A DNA stretch of 17,791 nucleotides from CAYUCJ01 sp049282265 (GTDB lineage: Bacteria; Desulfobacterota; DSM-4660; Desulfatiglandales; Desulfatiglandaceae): positions 1 through 17,791 of the forward strand of contig JBAPTR010000266.1 in assembly GCA_049282265.1 (NCBI GenBank), given 5' to 3'. The stretch's first letter is position 1, and every line of letters begins with the position of its first letter. Both the position numbers and the translations under genes were made by a program. The notes beneath the pieces were generated by a model. The model was not told the DNA's origin. It did no database searches and saw only the letters and a list, made by a program, of their open reading frames with translations. Below, one piece after another: positions 1 through 8,338 of the stretch.

Positions 1-21
1 GCGTGGGGTTTGGGAGACATA

Positions 22-98
22 AACCCCAAATAGGCGTCCATGTCGGAGCCCGTGCCAAGTGCACTATGAGAAAGGGTCTGAAAAAGACTCTCAGGCCC
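22..98 (+). repeat. Dispersed intergenic repeat, copy A
   Basis: The stretch beginning AACCCCAAATAGGCGTCCAT and running to about 98 is matched closely by the reverse complement of 12460-12537 (copy B). Shared blocks include the start, TGCCAAGTGCACTA, GAGAAAG, TGAAAAAGA and TCTCAG. A third copy (C) at 12579-12642 shares only the two ends. Just before it, GGGGTTT (5-11) and AAACCCC (21-27) form an inverted repeat, so copy A may face a partner lying left of the window. No coding potential was recognised. Confidence 0.75.
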
Positions 99-146
99 TC
101 CTCCTGGTGCAGCAAATAAAATGGCTCACTATGAGGAGCAGGTCGC

Positions 147-310
147 GACTTCGTTGGAAGTCATCATCGTGCCCATGGACGGGCACGCAAATCAATGGGG
201 TGCATCGCAACCCTTTGATTTGTTAAGGAAGCCGAAAATGACACTTTTCGGTTTCCGTGAGTAAAAAGTCCAGGGACGGACTTTTTAGGGTTCCATCAAA
301 GCTGGAATCC
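147..310. promoter_or_regulatory. Row of six stem-loops in the leader of the ketopantoate-reductase-like gene
   Basis: Six consecutive inverted repeats occupy about 165 bases. They are: GACTTC/GAAGTC (147-162, loop 4); CGTGCCC/CGGGCAC-type 7-bp arms (168-187, loop 6); an imperfect stem around 194-217; an 11-bp stem with one G-U pair (228-255, loop 6); a perfect 10-bp stem TAAAAAGTCC/GGACTTTTTA (262-287, loop 6); and an 8-bp stem (288-310). The 262-287 stem, with A-rich and T-rich flanks, could end transcription from either side. The stems are read directly; a role as terminator, structured RNA or repeat-derived sequence is inference. Confidence 0.55.
262..290. terminator. Possible bidirectional intrinsic terminator
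   Basis: A perfect 10-bp inverted repeat (262-271 with 278-287) has a 6-base loop AGGGAC. The five Ts of the right arm are part of the stem and no longer T-run follows, so it is a less than ideal terminator. It would separate a gene left of the window from the ketopantoate-reductase-like gene. Confidence 0.35.
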
Positions 311-381
311 AAAACAAATGTTCCGGAGGCCAAACCGGCAGGGGACGTCATTTTTCAGGAAACCTAAAGGAGGAGAAGGCA

Positions 382-1320
382 ATGGGGGACATGAGAATTG
401 CTATAGTCGGTATCGGTGCCACAGGTGCGGTTCTGGCAGCGGCCCTGCTCAGCAGGGATCCCGAAACCATCCTGGTGGATCCCCGGCCGGGCCTGGGGGA
501 AACGCTTCGAAAAAGCGGGCTCAACATCAGCGGGGCCATTACCTACCAGGTCCCGGTGACCCGGTTTTTTCCGCGGCTTGAGGACCTGGGACAGATCAGG
601 CCGGATTTCTTCTTTCTGTCCACCAAGACCTTCCATCTCTCCCGGGTGTTGGACGACCTGGAGAAGGTCTTTGCCCCGGGGACAAAGATTGTCAGCACCC
701 ATAACGGTCTGGGAACCGAAGATCTCATTGCCGAACGTTTCGGCCCTGACGCGGCTTTTAGAATGTCGCTTAACTACGGCGTTTCGGTCAAGGGACCCGG
801 GGTGGTGGAAGCGGCATTTTTCAACAGGCCGAATCATCTGGGAAGCGTGACCCCGGAAAACAGGGAACTTGGTTCACACGTGGCCGATTTGCTCACCCAA
901 TGCGGCCTGGACACCGAGTTTGTTGAGGACATCAAGCTCGCAGTCTGGAAAAAGATGATCATGAAATGCACCATGGCGTCCATCTGCGCCGTCACCGACA
1001 GGACCATCAAGGATGCCCTGGAATTCCCGCCCACCAGGGAAATTGCCGACGCCTGTTTTCACGAGGCCCTGGCAGTATCGAAAGCGGTGGGTTACGACCT
1101 GGGAGCGGACTATCTGGGGAAGGCCGTGAGCTACCTGGAAAAGGTCGGGGTTCATAAGGATTCCATGTGCCACGATCTCGCCAACAAGACGCCCACCGAA
1201 ATCGATTTTCTGGGAGGAAAAGTGGTGGAATACGCAAGGGGAAAAGGAATACCCGTTCCATTCTACACAGCCATGACCAACCTGGTCAGGGCCAAGGAGG
1301 ACAGCTACTTGAAAAAATAG
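382..1320 (+). CDS. Ketopantoate reductase (PanE/ApbA) family oxidoreductase
   Basis: The 312-residue product is a 2-dehydropantoate 2-reductase family NAD(P)H-dependent oxidoreductase, cytosolic. The N-terminus has the Rossmann glycine motif GIGATG at residues 10-15. A THNGLGTE segment matches the family's nucleotide/substrate loop, and a WKKM segment holds a lysine where the catalytic lysine of PanE sits. The C-terminal half carries the family signature PTEIDFLGG. The asparagine that PanE has four residues after its catalytic lysine is not obvious here (the text reads IMKCTMA), so the true substrate may be another 2-oxo acid. AAGGAGG at 367-373 sits 8 bases before this ATG; a second in-frame ATG at 391 is less well placed. 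The gene lies 203 bases upstream of a transport and regulation module and could reduce a 2-oxo acid made from the imported compound, but a pantothenate role cannot be excluded. Confidence 0.8.
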   Translation: MGDMRIAIVGIGATGAVLAAALLSRDPETILVDPRPGLGETLRKSGLNISGAITYQVPVTRFFPRLEDLGQIRPDFFFLSTKTFHLSRVLDDLEKVFAPGTKIVSTHNGLGTEDLIAERFGPDAAFRMSLNYGVSVKGPGVVEAAFFNRPNHLGSVTPENRELGSHVADLLTQCGLDTEFVEDIKLAVWKKMIMKCTMASICAVTDRTIKDALEFPPTREIADACFHEALAVSKAVGYDLGADYLGKAVSYLEKVGVHKDSMCHDLANKTPTEIDFLGGKVVEYARGKGIPVPFYTAMTNLVRAKEDSYLKK

Positions 1321-1471
1321 TCGCTTCATTCCTTTCCCAGGCCGTTTCAACCAGGTGCAGGCCCAGTGGGTCGGAAACCTCGCTTGTGCGTGGCGCCCCC
1401 CCCCTTTACCGCTGCTGCGGGAGGGCTAAAGGCGCTGGATGCGAATGTGATCAGGCCATCCGAAAAAAAGC

Positions 1472-1500
1472 TTGACATCGGGAGAAAGCGAGGGTAAATA
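1472..1500 (+). promoter_or_regulatory. Predicted sigma70-type promoter of the iclR-type gene
   Basis: TTGACA at 1472-1477 is a perfect -35 box. A 17-base spacer leads to TAAATA at 1495-1500, a weak but correctly placed -10; TATAGT at 1499-1504 overlaps it but lies too far from the -35. Transcription would start near 1507, leaving a leader of about 25 bases. This is a by-eye prediction. Confidence 0.5.
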
Positions 1501-1502
1501 TA

Positions 1503-1530
1503 GTTGCATAGAGACAAACTGGGTTGCATA
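1503..1530 (+). promoter_or_regulatory. Direct repeat GTTGCATA x2, candidate autoregulatory operator
   Basis: GTTGCATA occurs at 1503-1510 and again at 1523-1530, exactly 20 bases apart (about two helical turns), just past the predicted -10 box and up to the start codon. IclR-family proteins commonly repress their own genes by binding near the promoter, so this is a plausible operator. A related GTTGCAAATA is at 6972-6981, upstream of the nitroreductase. Confidence 0.4.
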
Positions 1531-1532
1531 TT

Positions 1533-2366
1533 ATGGAACAAAAGCACTCTACACACCTGTCCATCGAAAGAGCCTTGGATATCTTGATGGCCTTCATGCC
1601 CCACAACCAAGAACTTGGAACCCAGGAGATCAGCCTGAAAATGGGGCTACACAAATCAACCGTAAATCGGTTGCTTCATGTCCTGAACTCCCGCGGTTTT
1701 CTTCAACAGAACACCGTTACAAAAAAATTTCGCCTGGGGTCATCCATTGTCCATCTTGGAGGGGCCGCCGCCCATTCCTTGAATGACGATCTGACCAAGA
1801 TTGCCATGCCCTTTCTCGACGAGTTGCGTGAGCGGGTAGGGGAAACGGTTGTGCTTGAAGCCGCATCATCAGAGGATACGGTTATCGCCTACCTGGCCGA
1901 AGGACGAGGTCCGGTGCGCATAAAAGGAAACATCGGAAACCGTCACAAATACAATGCCGCGGCCGGGGCTAAGGCCATTCTGGCTTTTTCCGAATCCGAA
2001 TTCGTTGACCGCATTCTCGCCGGGAAATTACATCAACAGACCCCCAATTCGATAACAGATCGAATTGAATTGCTGGAGGAAATGAAAAGAACCAAAGAGC
2101 AGGGCTTTTCTTTCGAAAAAGAGGAAAACAATATCGGCATCAGCGCCTTCGGATGTCCCATATTCAATTGGGAGGGCAAACCCGTTGCGGCCGCGGTAGT
2201 TGCCGGACCTTCCCAAAGTATTATGTGGGAAAGGCGATTGGACATTGTTCCCCTGCTGATGGAGACGGCGTCCACCATATCCGAACGTCTTTACCATATA
2301 AAAGGAGACAGGAATGACATATCCCAGCGTTTATCCGACTGGGGCGACGGTATACGACCCCGATAA
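1533..2366 (+). CDS. IclR-family transcriptional regulator
   Basis: The 277-residue product is a DNA-binding regulator with the IclR layout. An N-terminal winged helix-turn-helix spans about residues 10-75, with the family's SIERALDIL opening and recognition region GLHKSTVNRLLHVL. The effector-binding domain covers about residues 90-250 and includes AAAGAKAILAF and NIGISAFGCPIFN. The ATG at 1533 is chosen; an in-frame TTG at 1524 is possible, and no strong ribosome site decides between them. The domain normally ends near ISERL; about 20 further residues run into the next gene, overlapping it by 53 bases. That overlap suggests cotranscription and possibly coupled translation with the arylsulfotransferase and transporter genes, which it probably controls. 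The ligand is unknown; IclR proteins often sense aromatic or small organic acids. Confidence 0.9.
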   Translation: MEQKHSTHLSIERALDILMAFMPHNQELGTQEISLKMGLHKSTVNRLLHVLNSRGFLQQNTVTKKFRLGSSIVHLGGAAAHSLNDDLTKIAMPFLDELRERVGETVVLEAASSEDTVIAYLAEGRGPVRIKGNIGNRHKYNAAAGAKAILAFSESEFVDRILAGKLHQQTPNSITDRIELLEEMKRTKEQGFSFEKEENNIGISAFGCPIFNWEGKPVAAAVVAGPSQSIMWERRLDIVPLLMETASTISERLYHIKGDRNDISQRLSDWGDGIRPR

Positions 2367-3750
2367 GTGTTTCAACGGTTTCACCATTTTTCAGGCCAAG
2401 GAAGTCGGCGCCTTGTTGATTGACATGAATGGTTCCGAGGTAAAACTGTGGAAGGGCCTTCATGGCTTCCCCAACAAGATTCTGCCCGGAGGCCATGTTT
2501 TGGGTCATACCGGTGAGCGGCCCAATGCCTACGGCATGCAGGATCAGGTCGATCTGGTCCAGGTGGATTTCGACGGCAATATCGTATGGAAATTCAATCA
2601 GTGGGAATTCATCGAAGATCCGGGCGAAAGCCCCCAGTGGATGGCCCGCCAACATCATGACTATCAGCGGGAAGGCAACCCCGTGGGCTATTATGTTCCG
2701 GGAATGGACCCTTGTGTGGATCGTGGCAACACATTGATTCTTTGTCATAAGAATGTCGCCAACCCGGCAATTTCAGACAAACCGCTTTTGGACGATGTCA
2801 TCATCGAGGTGACTTGGGAAGGAGATATCATCTGGGAATGGCTATGCAGCAAACATTTCGAGGAATTTGATTTCAACGAAGAAGCCCGAAACATTCTCAG
2901 CCGCAACCCAAACATGGTCCCTTCCGGCGGAGGTCTGGGGGACTGGATGCATATCAATGCCTTCTCCACCCTCGGGCCGAATAAATGGTATGATAATGGC
3001 GATAATCGTTTTTACCCGGACAACATTATCTGGGACTCCCGTGAGAGCAACATTATAGCCATCATCGACAAAAAGACCGGCAATATTGCGTGGAAAATCG
3101 GTCCGGACTACAGCACAAATAAAGCACTGAAAAAGTTGGGCTGGATCATCGGCCAGCACCATGCCCATATGATTCCCAGGGGACTGCCGGGCGAAGGCAA
3201 CATCCTGGTATACGACAACGGAGGCTGGGCCGGATACGGAGCGCCCAATCCCGGAGCGCCTACAGGCATTAAGAACGCACTCAGGGATTATTCCAGAGTC
3301 CTGGAATTCGATCCGACCACCTTAGAGATCGTCTGGCAGCATACGCCCAAGGAAGCCGGGTTCCTGCACCCCACCGACAGCAACCGATACTACAGTCCCT
3401 TCATCAGTTCCGCGCAACGCATGCCAAACGGCAACACCCTGATCACTGAAGGCTCCGGCGGCCGGATCATCGAAGTCACCGCCGACCATCAACTCGTTTG
3501 GGAGTACATCAGTCCCTATTGGGGGAGCCTGATGAACATGAACATGGTTTACCGGGCATACCGTGTACCTTACGAATGGGTGCCACAACTTGATCCGCCC
3601 AAGCAGGTCCCCATCGAACGAATCGATGTAACCACCTACCGGGTGCCCGGTGCCGCACAGCCCGGTCCCCGGCAGGTCACCCCCGTCGATGGCGTCCGAC
3701 CCTACCAGGGCGATGCAGCCCTGTGCGTTCTGGTCGACCACGGAAATTAG
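2314..3750 (+). CDS. Arylsulfotransferase (ASST)-family beta-propeller protein, no signal peptide
   Basis: The 478-residue product resembles the ASST-like family, in which sulfate is moved from a phenolic sulfate ester to another phenol through a histidine intermediate. Propeller repeats show as recurring [I/L]xW strands: NIVWKF (89-94), DIIWEW (171-176), NIAWKI (257-262), EIVWQH (338-343) and QLVWEY (393-398). Candidate active-site residues are His213 in DWMHIN, the His282/283/285 cluster in QHHAH and Arg328 in YSRVLEF; I cannot align these firmly to the E. coli enzyme. The family signature PNGNTLITEG is at 371-380. There is no signal peptide, unlike the periplasmic E. coli type, so it is probably cytosolic. 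AAGGAGA about 7 bases before the ATG supports this start inside iclR, and the N-terminal YPTGATVYDP looks family-like. Sulfotransfer activity itself is unproven. Confidence 0.8.
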   Translation: MTYPSVYPTGATVYDPDKCFNGFTIFQAKEVGALLIDMNGSEVKLWKGLHGFPNKILPGGHVLGHTGERPNAYGMQDQVDLVQVDFDGNIVWKFNQWEFIEDPGESPQWMARQHHDYQREGNPVGYYVPGMDPCVDRGNTLILCHKNVANPAISDKPLLDDVIIEVTWEGDIIWEWLCSKHFEEFDFNEEARNILSRNPNMVPSGGGLGDWMHINAFSTLGPNKWYDNGDNRFYPDNIIWDSRESNIIAIIDKKTGNIAWKIGPDYSTNKALKKLGWIIGQHHAHMIPRGLPGEGNILVYDNGGWAGYGAPNPGAPTGIKNALRDYSRVLEFDPTTLEIVWQHTPKEAGFLHPTDSNRYYSPFISSAQRMPNGNTLITEGSGGRIIEVTADHQLVWEYISPYWGSLMNMNMVYRAYRVPYEWVPQLDPPKQVPIERIDVTTYRVPGAAQPGPRQVTPVDGVRPYQGDAALCVLVDHGN

Positions 3751-3761
3751 AACACCGCCGT

Positions 3762-3780
3762 CGGCCGAACAAACCGGCCG
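3762..3780. promoter_or_regulatory. Short GC hairpin between the arylsulfotransferase-like gene and dctP
   Basis: CGGCCG at 3762-3767 and CGGCCG at 3775-3780 flank the 7-base loop AACAAAC. No T-run follows. It sits in the 64-base gap and might affect mRNA processing or stability, but each arm is also a palindrome, so the case is modest. Confidence 0.3.
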
Positions 3781-3814
3781 GGGGCATAACCTACAATAGA
3801 CAGGAGGCAACGCT

Positions 3815-4879
3815 ATGAAAAAATGTCTGTTTAAATCCGTTCTGATGGTTATTTCGATTATCGCCATAATGGGTGGATTCGCGGTTTCCGGCTGGTCCGC
3901 AGATAGGGTTATGATCAAAGCGGCCAGTGAATATCCGGATAAGCACCCCACGGTGAAAAACGGATGGTTTCCCTGGATCGAGAACTTAAAGAAGGAAACC
4001 AAGGGGCAGCTGATCATCCAGTTTTTCAATCCCAACACCCTGGTGCCGCAAAAGGATGCCTGGGCAGCCTTGGAAACGGGCGCGGCGGATATGATCTTCA
4101 ATCCGACCTGGCGTAACCAGGGGAAATTTCCTTTAGACGATGTAACGGCTCTGCCCATGCTGTTCAACGGTGCCGAAGCCGGCAGTTTGACTATCTGGGA
4201 TCTCTACCAGACCTATCCGGAATGGCGTGCCGAGTATAAAGACGTCAAACTGTTATGGCAATGGACCAGCGCCACGATCCAACTGCATACCAGGAGAAAA
4301 CTCGTTAAAAACCTGGCCGATTTCAAGGGCATGAAAATCATCGGATGGAACCCCAGAAACCTGGAGATGATCAAGGCCCTTGGGGCCAATCCCATCGAAA
4401 TGTCGCCTCCGGATACCTACCTGGCGCTGGAACGTGGCATGGCTGACGGTGTCATGTGCCCGATTGCGCCCATGAGAGCCTTTAAGATAGCGGATGCGGT
4501 CAAATATCATACGATCATCAATTTGAACTGTGATGCGTTCTATGCGGCCGTGAACTGGAAAAAGTTCAATGGAATGCCCGATAAGCTGAAAAAGGCCCTG
4601 GAAAATTCCACCGGCCGCCGCATGGCCCAGATCAGTGGCAAAACGTTAGACCAAGGGGCCATTGCCGATGCCAACTGGATGAAGAAAAAAGGACAGATCT
4701 TCTATGTTCTTCCCAAAGCTGAAAAACAAATCTGGCGTGACAAGCTGAAATACATGGATGAGGACTGGATCGCCGCCATGGAAAAACGGGGATATAAGAA
4801 TGCCCGCAGCATTTATAATGAGACCTTGAAGCTGGCTGAAAAATACTCCAGCGAAACGGTGGGCGGTTACAAGCAATAG
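3815..4879 (+). CDS. TRAP transporter substrate-binding protein (DctP family)
   Basis: The 354-residue product is the periplasmic solute receptor of a tripartite ATP-independent transporter; it captures the substrate and hands it to the DctQM membrane subunit encoded next. A signal peptide is evident: a basic start MKKCLFK, a hydrophobic core to about residue 26, and probable cleavage near Ala29. The mature part follows the family: ASEYPDKHPTVKNG at the start, LGANPIEMSPPDTYLALERG at about 189-208, then ADGVMC. In most DctP proteins the strand before the second-domain helix carries an arginine that clamps the substrate carboxylate (GxKIR); here it reads GMKIIGWNPRN (172-182), with Ile176 at that place and Arg181 nearby. 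The ligand may therefore not be a simple carboxylate. GACAGGAGG lies well placed before the ATG. The 64-base gap from the upstream gene fits one operon. Confidence 0.92.
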   Translation: MKKCLFKSVLMVISIIAIMGGFAVSGWSADRVMIKAASEYPDKHPTVKNGWFPWIENLKKETKGQLIIQFFNPNTLVPQKDAWAALETGAADMIFNPTWRNQGKFPLDDVTALPMLFNGAEAGSLTIWDLYQTYPEWRAEYKDVKLLWQWTSATIQLHTRRKLVKNLADFKGMKIIGWNPRNLEMIKALGANPIEMSPPDTYLALERGMADGVMCPIAPMRAFKIADAVKYHTIINLNCDAFYAAVNWKKFNGMPDKLKKALENSTGRRMAQISGKTLDQGAIADANWMKKKGQIFYVLPKAEKQIWRDKLKYMDEDWIAAMEKRGYKNARSIYNETLKLAEKYSSETVGGYKQ

Positions 4880-4895
4880 ACCGAAAAAATCAGAT

Positions 4896-4923
4896 CCCGG
4901 CGCCGACTTCAGCCGGCGTCGGG
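4896..4923 (+). promoter_or_regulatory. Intercistronic stem-loop between dctP and dctQM
   Basis: CCCGGCGCCG (4896-4905) pairs with CGGCGTCGGG (4914-4923) over 10 bp with one G-U pair and an 8-base loop. No T-run follows. A strong hairpin right after a binding-protein gene commonly stabilises the upstream message or partly stops transcription, giving more receptor than permease. That role is inferred here. Confidence 0.55.
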
Positions 4924-4972
4924 AACCGAACCCGAAATTGAACGAATCCGGCCGATTTTTAATGGAGTCCCT

Positions 4973-6874
4973 ATGAGCCCGTATCTAAAGTTAGTGATTC
5001 GGCGGCTTGAATGCATCGTCAACCCCATGGTCAACACTGCAAATGCAATTGCTGCATTGCTTCTTGGGTTCATGGCACTTCCCGTGTTTTTTGATGTGTT
5101 GTTTCGGCTCATTTTCTCAAGTTCAATACCTGGTGCCATTGAGATTGAAGAAATCTTGATGGGAATTGTCGTGTTTTTCGGGATCGCACATACCCACGCC
5201 AACGGCGGGCATATCAGCGTTGATCTCCTGACCTCGAAATTGAATGCAACTGCTCGAATCGTCATCGAAAACTGCCTGTATCTCTTGTCCAGCATTTTTT
5301 TCGGCCTGATGAGTTGGCAGCTCGTTGCCCAGGGTTTGGGAAAATTTCATAACCACGAAGTCAGTTTCACCTATAAAATCCCGGTGGGTGCCTTTCGGTT
5401 CATCGCCGCCTTTGGTGTCGCCATTCTGGCCCTGACCGTGTTTGTTTCTTTTCTCAAAACTCTGGAAAAAACGGTGGCCCGCGGAAAAATTATCTGGCTG
5501 ATACCGGCGCTCATCGTCACCGGCCTTCTGGTGGCCGCACCGCTTGCCGGATGGATACCCATGAACTGGTATGGCGCGCCCATCGGTATCGCTGGCATGG
5601 GCGTGCTCTTTTTATTCCTGTTTCTGGGAATGCCCATCGGATTTGCCATGGGCCTGACGGGCTTTTTAGGCATGACCGTGATCTACCAGGGCATCGGGCC
5701 TTCGCTGAGCATGCTCGGGATTGCTTCTTATGACACGGCCGCTTCCTATATGCTGACCGTGGTTCCTTTGTTTATCCTGATGGGAGAATTCGCTTACCGC
5801 TCCGGTATCAGTAGAGATCTTTTCGATACGGCCTACAAATGGTTCGGCCGTCTTCCTGGTGGGATGACCATGTCTGCTTTGGCCGGATGTGCCGGATTTT
5901 CAGCCATTTGTGGAGACAGCCTGGCCACGGCTGTGACCATGGGAACCATCGCGATTCCCGAAATGAAGAAAAAAAAATATGATCTGCGGCTGGCCACCGG
6001 AGCCCTGGCTGCCGGGGGGACACTGGGGATTCTAATCCCTCCCAGTGTCGGATTCATTTTTTATGCCATTGTCACCGAAGAATCCATCGGCCGCCTCTTT
6101 ATCGCCGGCATCTTGCCTGGATTACTTCTTTCGGCATTATTCCTGGCCACCACCTACGTTATCGCCCGGAGAAATCCGGAATTAGCGCCTCCCGGCCAAG
6201 CGTCGACTCTGAAGGAAAAGCTGGTTTCTCTCAAAGGGGTGATCGGCATGCTGGCCTTGTTCGTCCTCATCCTGGGCGGCATATTTGGGGGAGTCTTCAG
6301 CCCGGTGGAAGGTGGGGCCATCGGCGTGGTCGGCGCGTTTGTATATGCACTCATTCGTCGCAGCATGACTTGGCCGTTGATGGTCGAAGCCCTGAAAGGC
6401 ACCCTCAGTATCACCAGCAAATTGCTGCTGATCCTGATCGGAGTGGGCATATTGGGCTACTTTCTTGCTTCCACCCGCCTTCCCTTTATCCTGGCCGGAT
6501 TCGTCACCGGACTGCAGGTCAACCGCTATGTTGTTTTTGCCGCAGTGATTGCACTGTTCATGCTGCTGGGTTGCCTGTTGAACGTCATCCCCATGATCCT
6601 TCTGGTTCTGCCCACAATATTTCCGGCCATCGTCGCGTTGGGATTCGATCCGATCTGGTTTGGGGTCGTTACGGTATTGACCATGGAAATGGGCCAGATC
6701 ACTCCCCCCATCGGTGTCAACGTGTTTGCCATCAGCAGCGTAGCCGATGGTCTTCCCCTTCAGGAAATATTCAGAGGGATTGTCCCGTATTTTTTGTGCA
6801 TGGTCCTTTGTATATTTCTTTTGACGCTGTTTCCCCAGATCGTCCTTTATTTGCCAAACCTTTTATTCAAATAA
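4973..6874 (+). CDS. Fused TRAP transporter membrane protein (DctQ-DctM)
   Basis: The 633-residue inner-membrane protein joins the small and large TRAP subunits in one chain. Residues 1 to about 165 are DctQ-like, with four hydrophobic segments and the HANGGHISVDLL region (75-86). About residues 172-195 form an extra membrane segment linking the halves, as known for fused SiaQM-type proteins. Residues about 205-633 are DctM-like, with LGMPIGFAMG, PLFILMGEFAYRSG (265-278), GDSLATAVTMGTIAIPEM (314-331) and AAGGTLGILIPPSVG (346-360). The chain takes substrate from the DctP protein encoded upstream and imports it, typically with sodium ions. The ATG at 4973 gives a normal DctQ start; the ribosome site (AATGGAG) is only moderate. 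No terminator is evident after the stop. Confidence 0.92.
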   Translation: MSPYLKLVIRRLECIVNPMVNTANAIAALLLGFMALPVFFDVLFRLIFSSSIPGAIEIEEILMGIVVFFGIAHTHANGGHISVDLLTSKLNATARIVIENCLYLLSSIFFGLMSWQLVAQGLGKFHNHEVSFTYKIPVGAFRFIAAFGVAILALTVFVSFLKTLEKTVARGKIIWLIPALIVTGLLVAAPLAGWIPMNWYGAPIGIAGMGVLFLFLFLGMPIGFAMGLTGFLGMTVIYQGIGPSLSMLGIASYDTAASYMLTVVPLFILMGEFAYRSGISRDLFDTAYKWFGRLPGGMTMSALAGCAGFSAICGDSLATAVTMGTIAIPEMKKKKYDLRLATGALAAGGTLGILIPPSVGFIFYAIVTEESIGRLFIAGILPGLLLSALFLATTYVIARRNPELAPPGQASTLKEKLVSLKGVIGMLALFVLILGGIFGGVFSPVEGGAIGVVGAFVYALIRRSMTWPLMVEALKGTLSITSKLLLILIGVGILGYFLASTRLPFILAGFVTGLQVNRYVVFAAVIALFMLLGCLLNVIPMILLVLPTIFPAIVALGFDPIWFGVVTVLTMEMGQITPPIGVNVFAISSVADGLPLQEIFRGIVPYFLCMVLCIFLLTLFPQIVLYLPNLLFK

Positions 6875-7056
6875 TAGCGGTTTAAAGGGCCGGCGGGAAA
6901 ACTTATGCACTCATCTTCGACCATTTTTCAAACCATATCCCCAGGCAGGATTTGGTTATGAGTCTCTGAGGTTGCAAATACAGCATTGAAAGGCCATCGC
7001 GTAAATTATTTTGTCCTGTTATTGACCGGTGATTACAAGATGAGGAGGGAATGAAA
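6875..7056. other. Gap between TRAP and nitroreductase genes
   Basis: No gene was found in about 180 bases. TTGAAA at 6986-6991 and AT-rich sequence at 7001-7012 hint at a promoter, but no -10 box lies at the right distance. GTTGCAAATA (6972-6981) resembles the repeat in front of the iclR-type gene. No terminator-like hairpin was seen. Confidence 0.4.
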
Positions 7057-7725
7057 GTGAGTTACGAAGCATTCATTGAGTTGGCTAGGAAAAGACGGTC
7101 CATTCGAAAGTTTAAACCAGATCCTGTAACAGATGATGAGATCAACAAGATCCTTGAAGCAGGCTCGCTTGCACCTTCAGGATTCAACTGCCAGCTATGG
7201 GAATTTGTTGTTGTCAGGAAATCCGAATATCGCGAAGCTATTATCAGCTTTATCGAGGAAGTCTCACCAAAAAAAGGAGATGGACAACCAGCTCCGCCGA
7301 GTGGGAAGATAGGGTTTGCAACCGCTCCGGCTTTTATCCTTCTTTACGGTGATCCTAGAGTTCGTAATTACGCCCCGCTGCATGTTCGTAAAGAAGATTC
7401 CTATTGGAAGTTCATTGTGAGCGCATCCCTTGCCTGCGCTTTCGAGCACATGGCACTTGCAGCGGCGAGTCTGGGGCTTGGATCTATGTGGGTTTCGATT
7501 TTCCACAGATTTAATAGCGTGGATGAAAAGACACGAAAGCTTCTGAATATCCCTGATCATCTGGAGCTTTTTGAGATGATGGCGATAGGTCATCCTGATA
7601 TAAAAGTAGTCCCAAAGCGTTTGTGGCCAATTGAGAAACTGACTCATTTGGACAAATGCAAAGATGACGAATTTCGGACAATTGAAGAACTGGAGACATG
7701 GTTTGACACTAAAAAAAGGAGATGA
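7057..7725 (+). CDS. Nitroreductase-family flavoprotein
   Basis: The 222-residue product is an FMN-dependent NAD(P)H oxidoreductase of the nitroreductase superfamily, expected to be cytosolic and dimeric. The family start RRSIRKFKPDPV (14-25) contributes to FMN phosphate binding, and APSGFNCQLWEF follows at about 39-50. Near the C-terminal third, LGLGSMWVSIFH forms the second flavin-contact region. The start is chosen as GTG 7057: AGGAGG at 7044-7049 lies 7 bases before it, while the ATG at 7051 would be only 1 base away. Physiological substrates of this family are diverse (nitroaromatics, quinones, enones, flavin) and cannot be told from sequence. By eye the gene is more AT-rich than its neighbours, which may point to separate acquisition. 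It is followed by a cyclophilin gene after a single base. Confidence 0.88.
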   Translation: MSYEAFIELARKRRSIRKFKPDPVTDDEINKILEAGSLAPSGFNCQLWEFVVVRKSEYREAIISFIEEVSPKKGDGQPAPPSGKIGFATAPAFILLYGDPRVRNYAPLHVRKEDSYWKFIVSASLACAFEHMALAAASLGLGSMWVSIFHRFNSVDEKTRKLLNIPDHLELFEMMAIGHPDIKVVPKRLWPIEKLTHLDKCKDDEFRTIEELETWFDTKKRR

Positions 7726-7726
7726 T

Positions 7727-8269
7727 ATGACAAGAAAAAGTAATGTTGAAGAACGCGAAACCCCCGCAGGCAACGTCGTAATATTTGAGACGTCGATGGG
7801 AAATTTCGAGGTTGAACTCAATCTTGACAAGGCGCCCGTCACCGTGGCGAATTTTCGATCCTATGTGGAAGAAGGGTTCTACAACGACCTCATCTTTCAC
7901 AGGGTCATTGACGGATTCATGATCCAGGGCGGGGGCCTTGACAAAGAGATGAACGAGAAACCGACAAAAATGGCCATTAAGAATGAGGCCGGAAATGGTT
8001 TGAAGAACGAGATGTACACCCTTGCCATGGCACGGACCAATGTGGTGGATTCCGCCACATCCCAGTTCTTCATCAATGTGGACGACAACGATTTTCTCGA
8101 TCACCGGGATGAAAGCCCAAGCGGTTTCGGATACGCCGTCTTTGGAAAGGTGGTCAAAGGAACGGATGTCATCGACAAGATAAAAAGTGTCAATACCCAC
8201 ACCAAGGGATATCATGAAAATGTTCCGGTGGAACCCGTGACCATCGGGAGGGCCTATCTCAAAGAATAA
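7727..8269 (+). CDS. Cyclophilin-type peptidyl-prolyl cis-trans isomerase
   Basis: The 180-residue product catalyses cis-trans isomerisation of X-Pro bonds. The cyclophilin core is complete: FHRVIDGFMIQGG at 57-69 provides the catalytic Arg59 with Phe64 and Gln67, and ATSQFFINVDDNDFLD at 110-125 provides Gln113 and Phe115. No signal peptide is present, so it should be cytosolic, like PpiB. The start is ATG 7727, with AAAGGAGA at 7715-7722 before it; an upstream in-frame ATG at 7664 lies inside the nitroreductase and would add 21 unrelated residues. One base separates it from the nitroreductase stop, so the two are almost certainly cotranscribed. No functional link between the two is known to me. 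Confidence 0.93.
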   Translation: MTRKSNVEERETPAGNVVIFETSMGNFEVELNLDKAPVTVANFRSYVEEGFYNDLIFHRVIDGFMIQGGGLDKEMNEKPTKMAIKNEAGNGLKNEMYTLAMARTNVVDSATSQFFINVDDNDFLDHRDESPSGFGYAVFGKVVKGTDVIDKIKSVNTHTKGYHENVPVEPVTIGRAYLKE

Positions 8270-8286
8270 GAAATCAGAGAGTATTC

Positions 8287-8314
8287 ATTGATGACTTCTT
8301 ACAAAGTCATCAAT
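8287..8314. terminator. Perfect 11-bp hairpin after the cyclophilin gene
   Basis: ATTGATGACTT (8287-8297) and AAGTCATCAAT (8304-8314) pair perfectly around the loop CTTACA. It is followed by ATTAAATG rather than a T-run, so termination is uncertain; it may be an attenuator or a processing site in the 69-base gap before the deaminase-like gene. Confidence 0.4.
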
Positions 8315-8338
8315 ATTAAATGCCCAACGGAAAAATAG

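Larger units (their letters stand above)
1321..1532. other. Intergenic region between ketopantoate-reductase-like gene and iclR-type gene
   Basis: No gene was recognised here. A compound inverted repeat at about 1393-1436 pairs CCTTTA with TAAAGG around a CCGC/GCGG core and includes a run of nine Cs. It is not followed by a T-run, so it is a weak terminator candidate. The right part holds the iclR promoter and direct repeats listed separately. Confidence 0.5.
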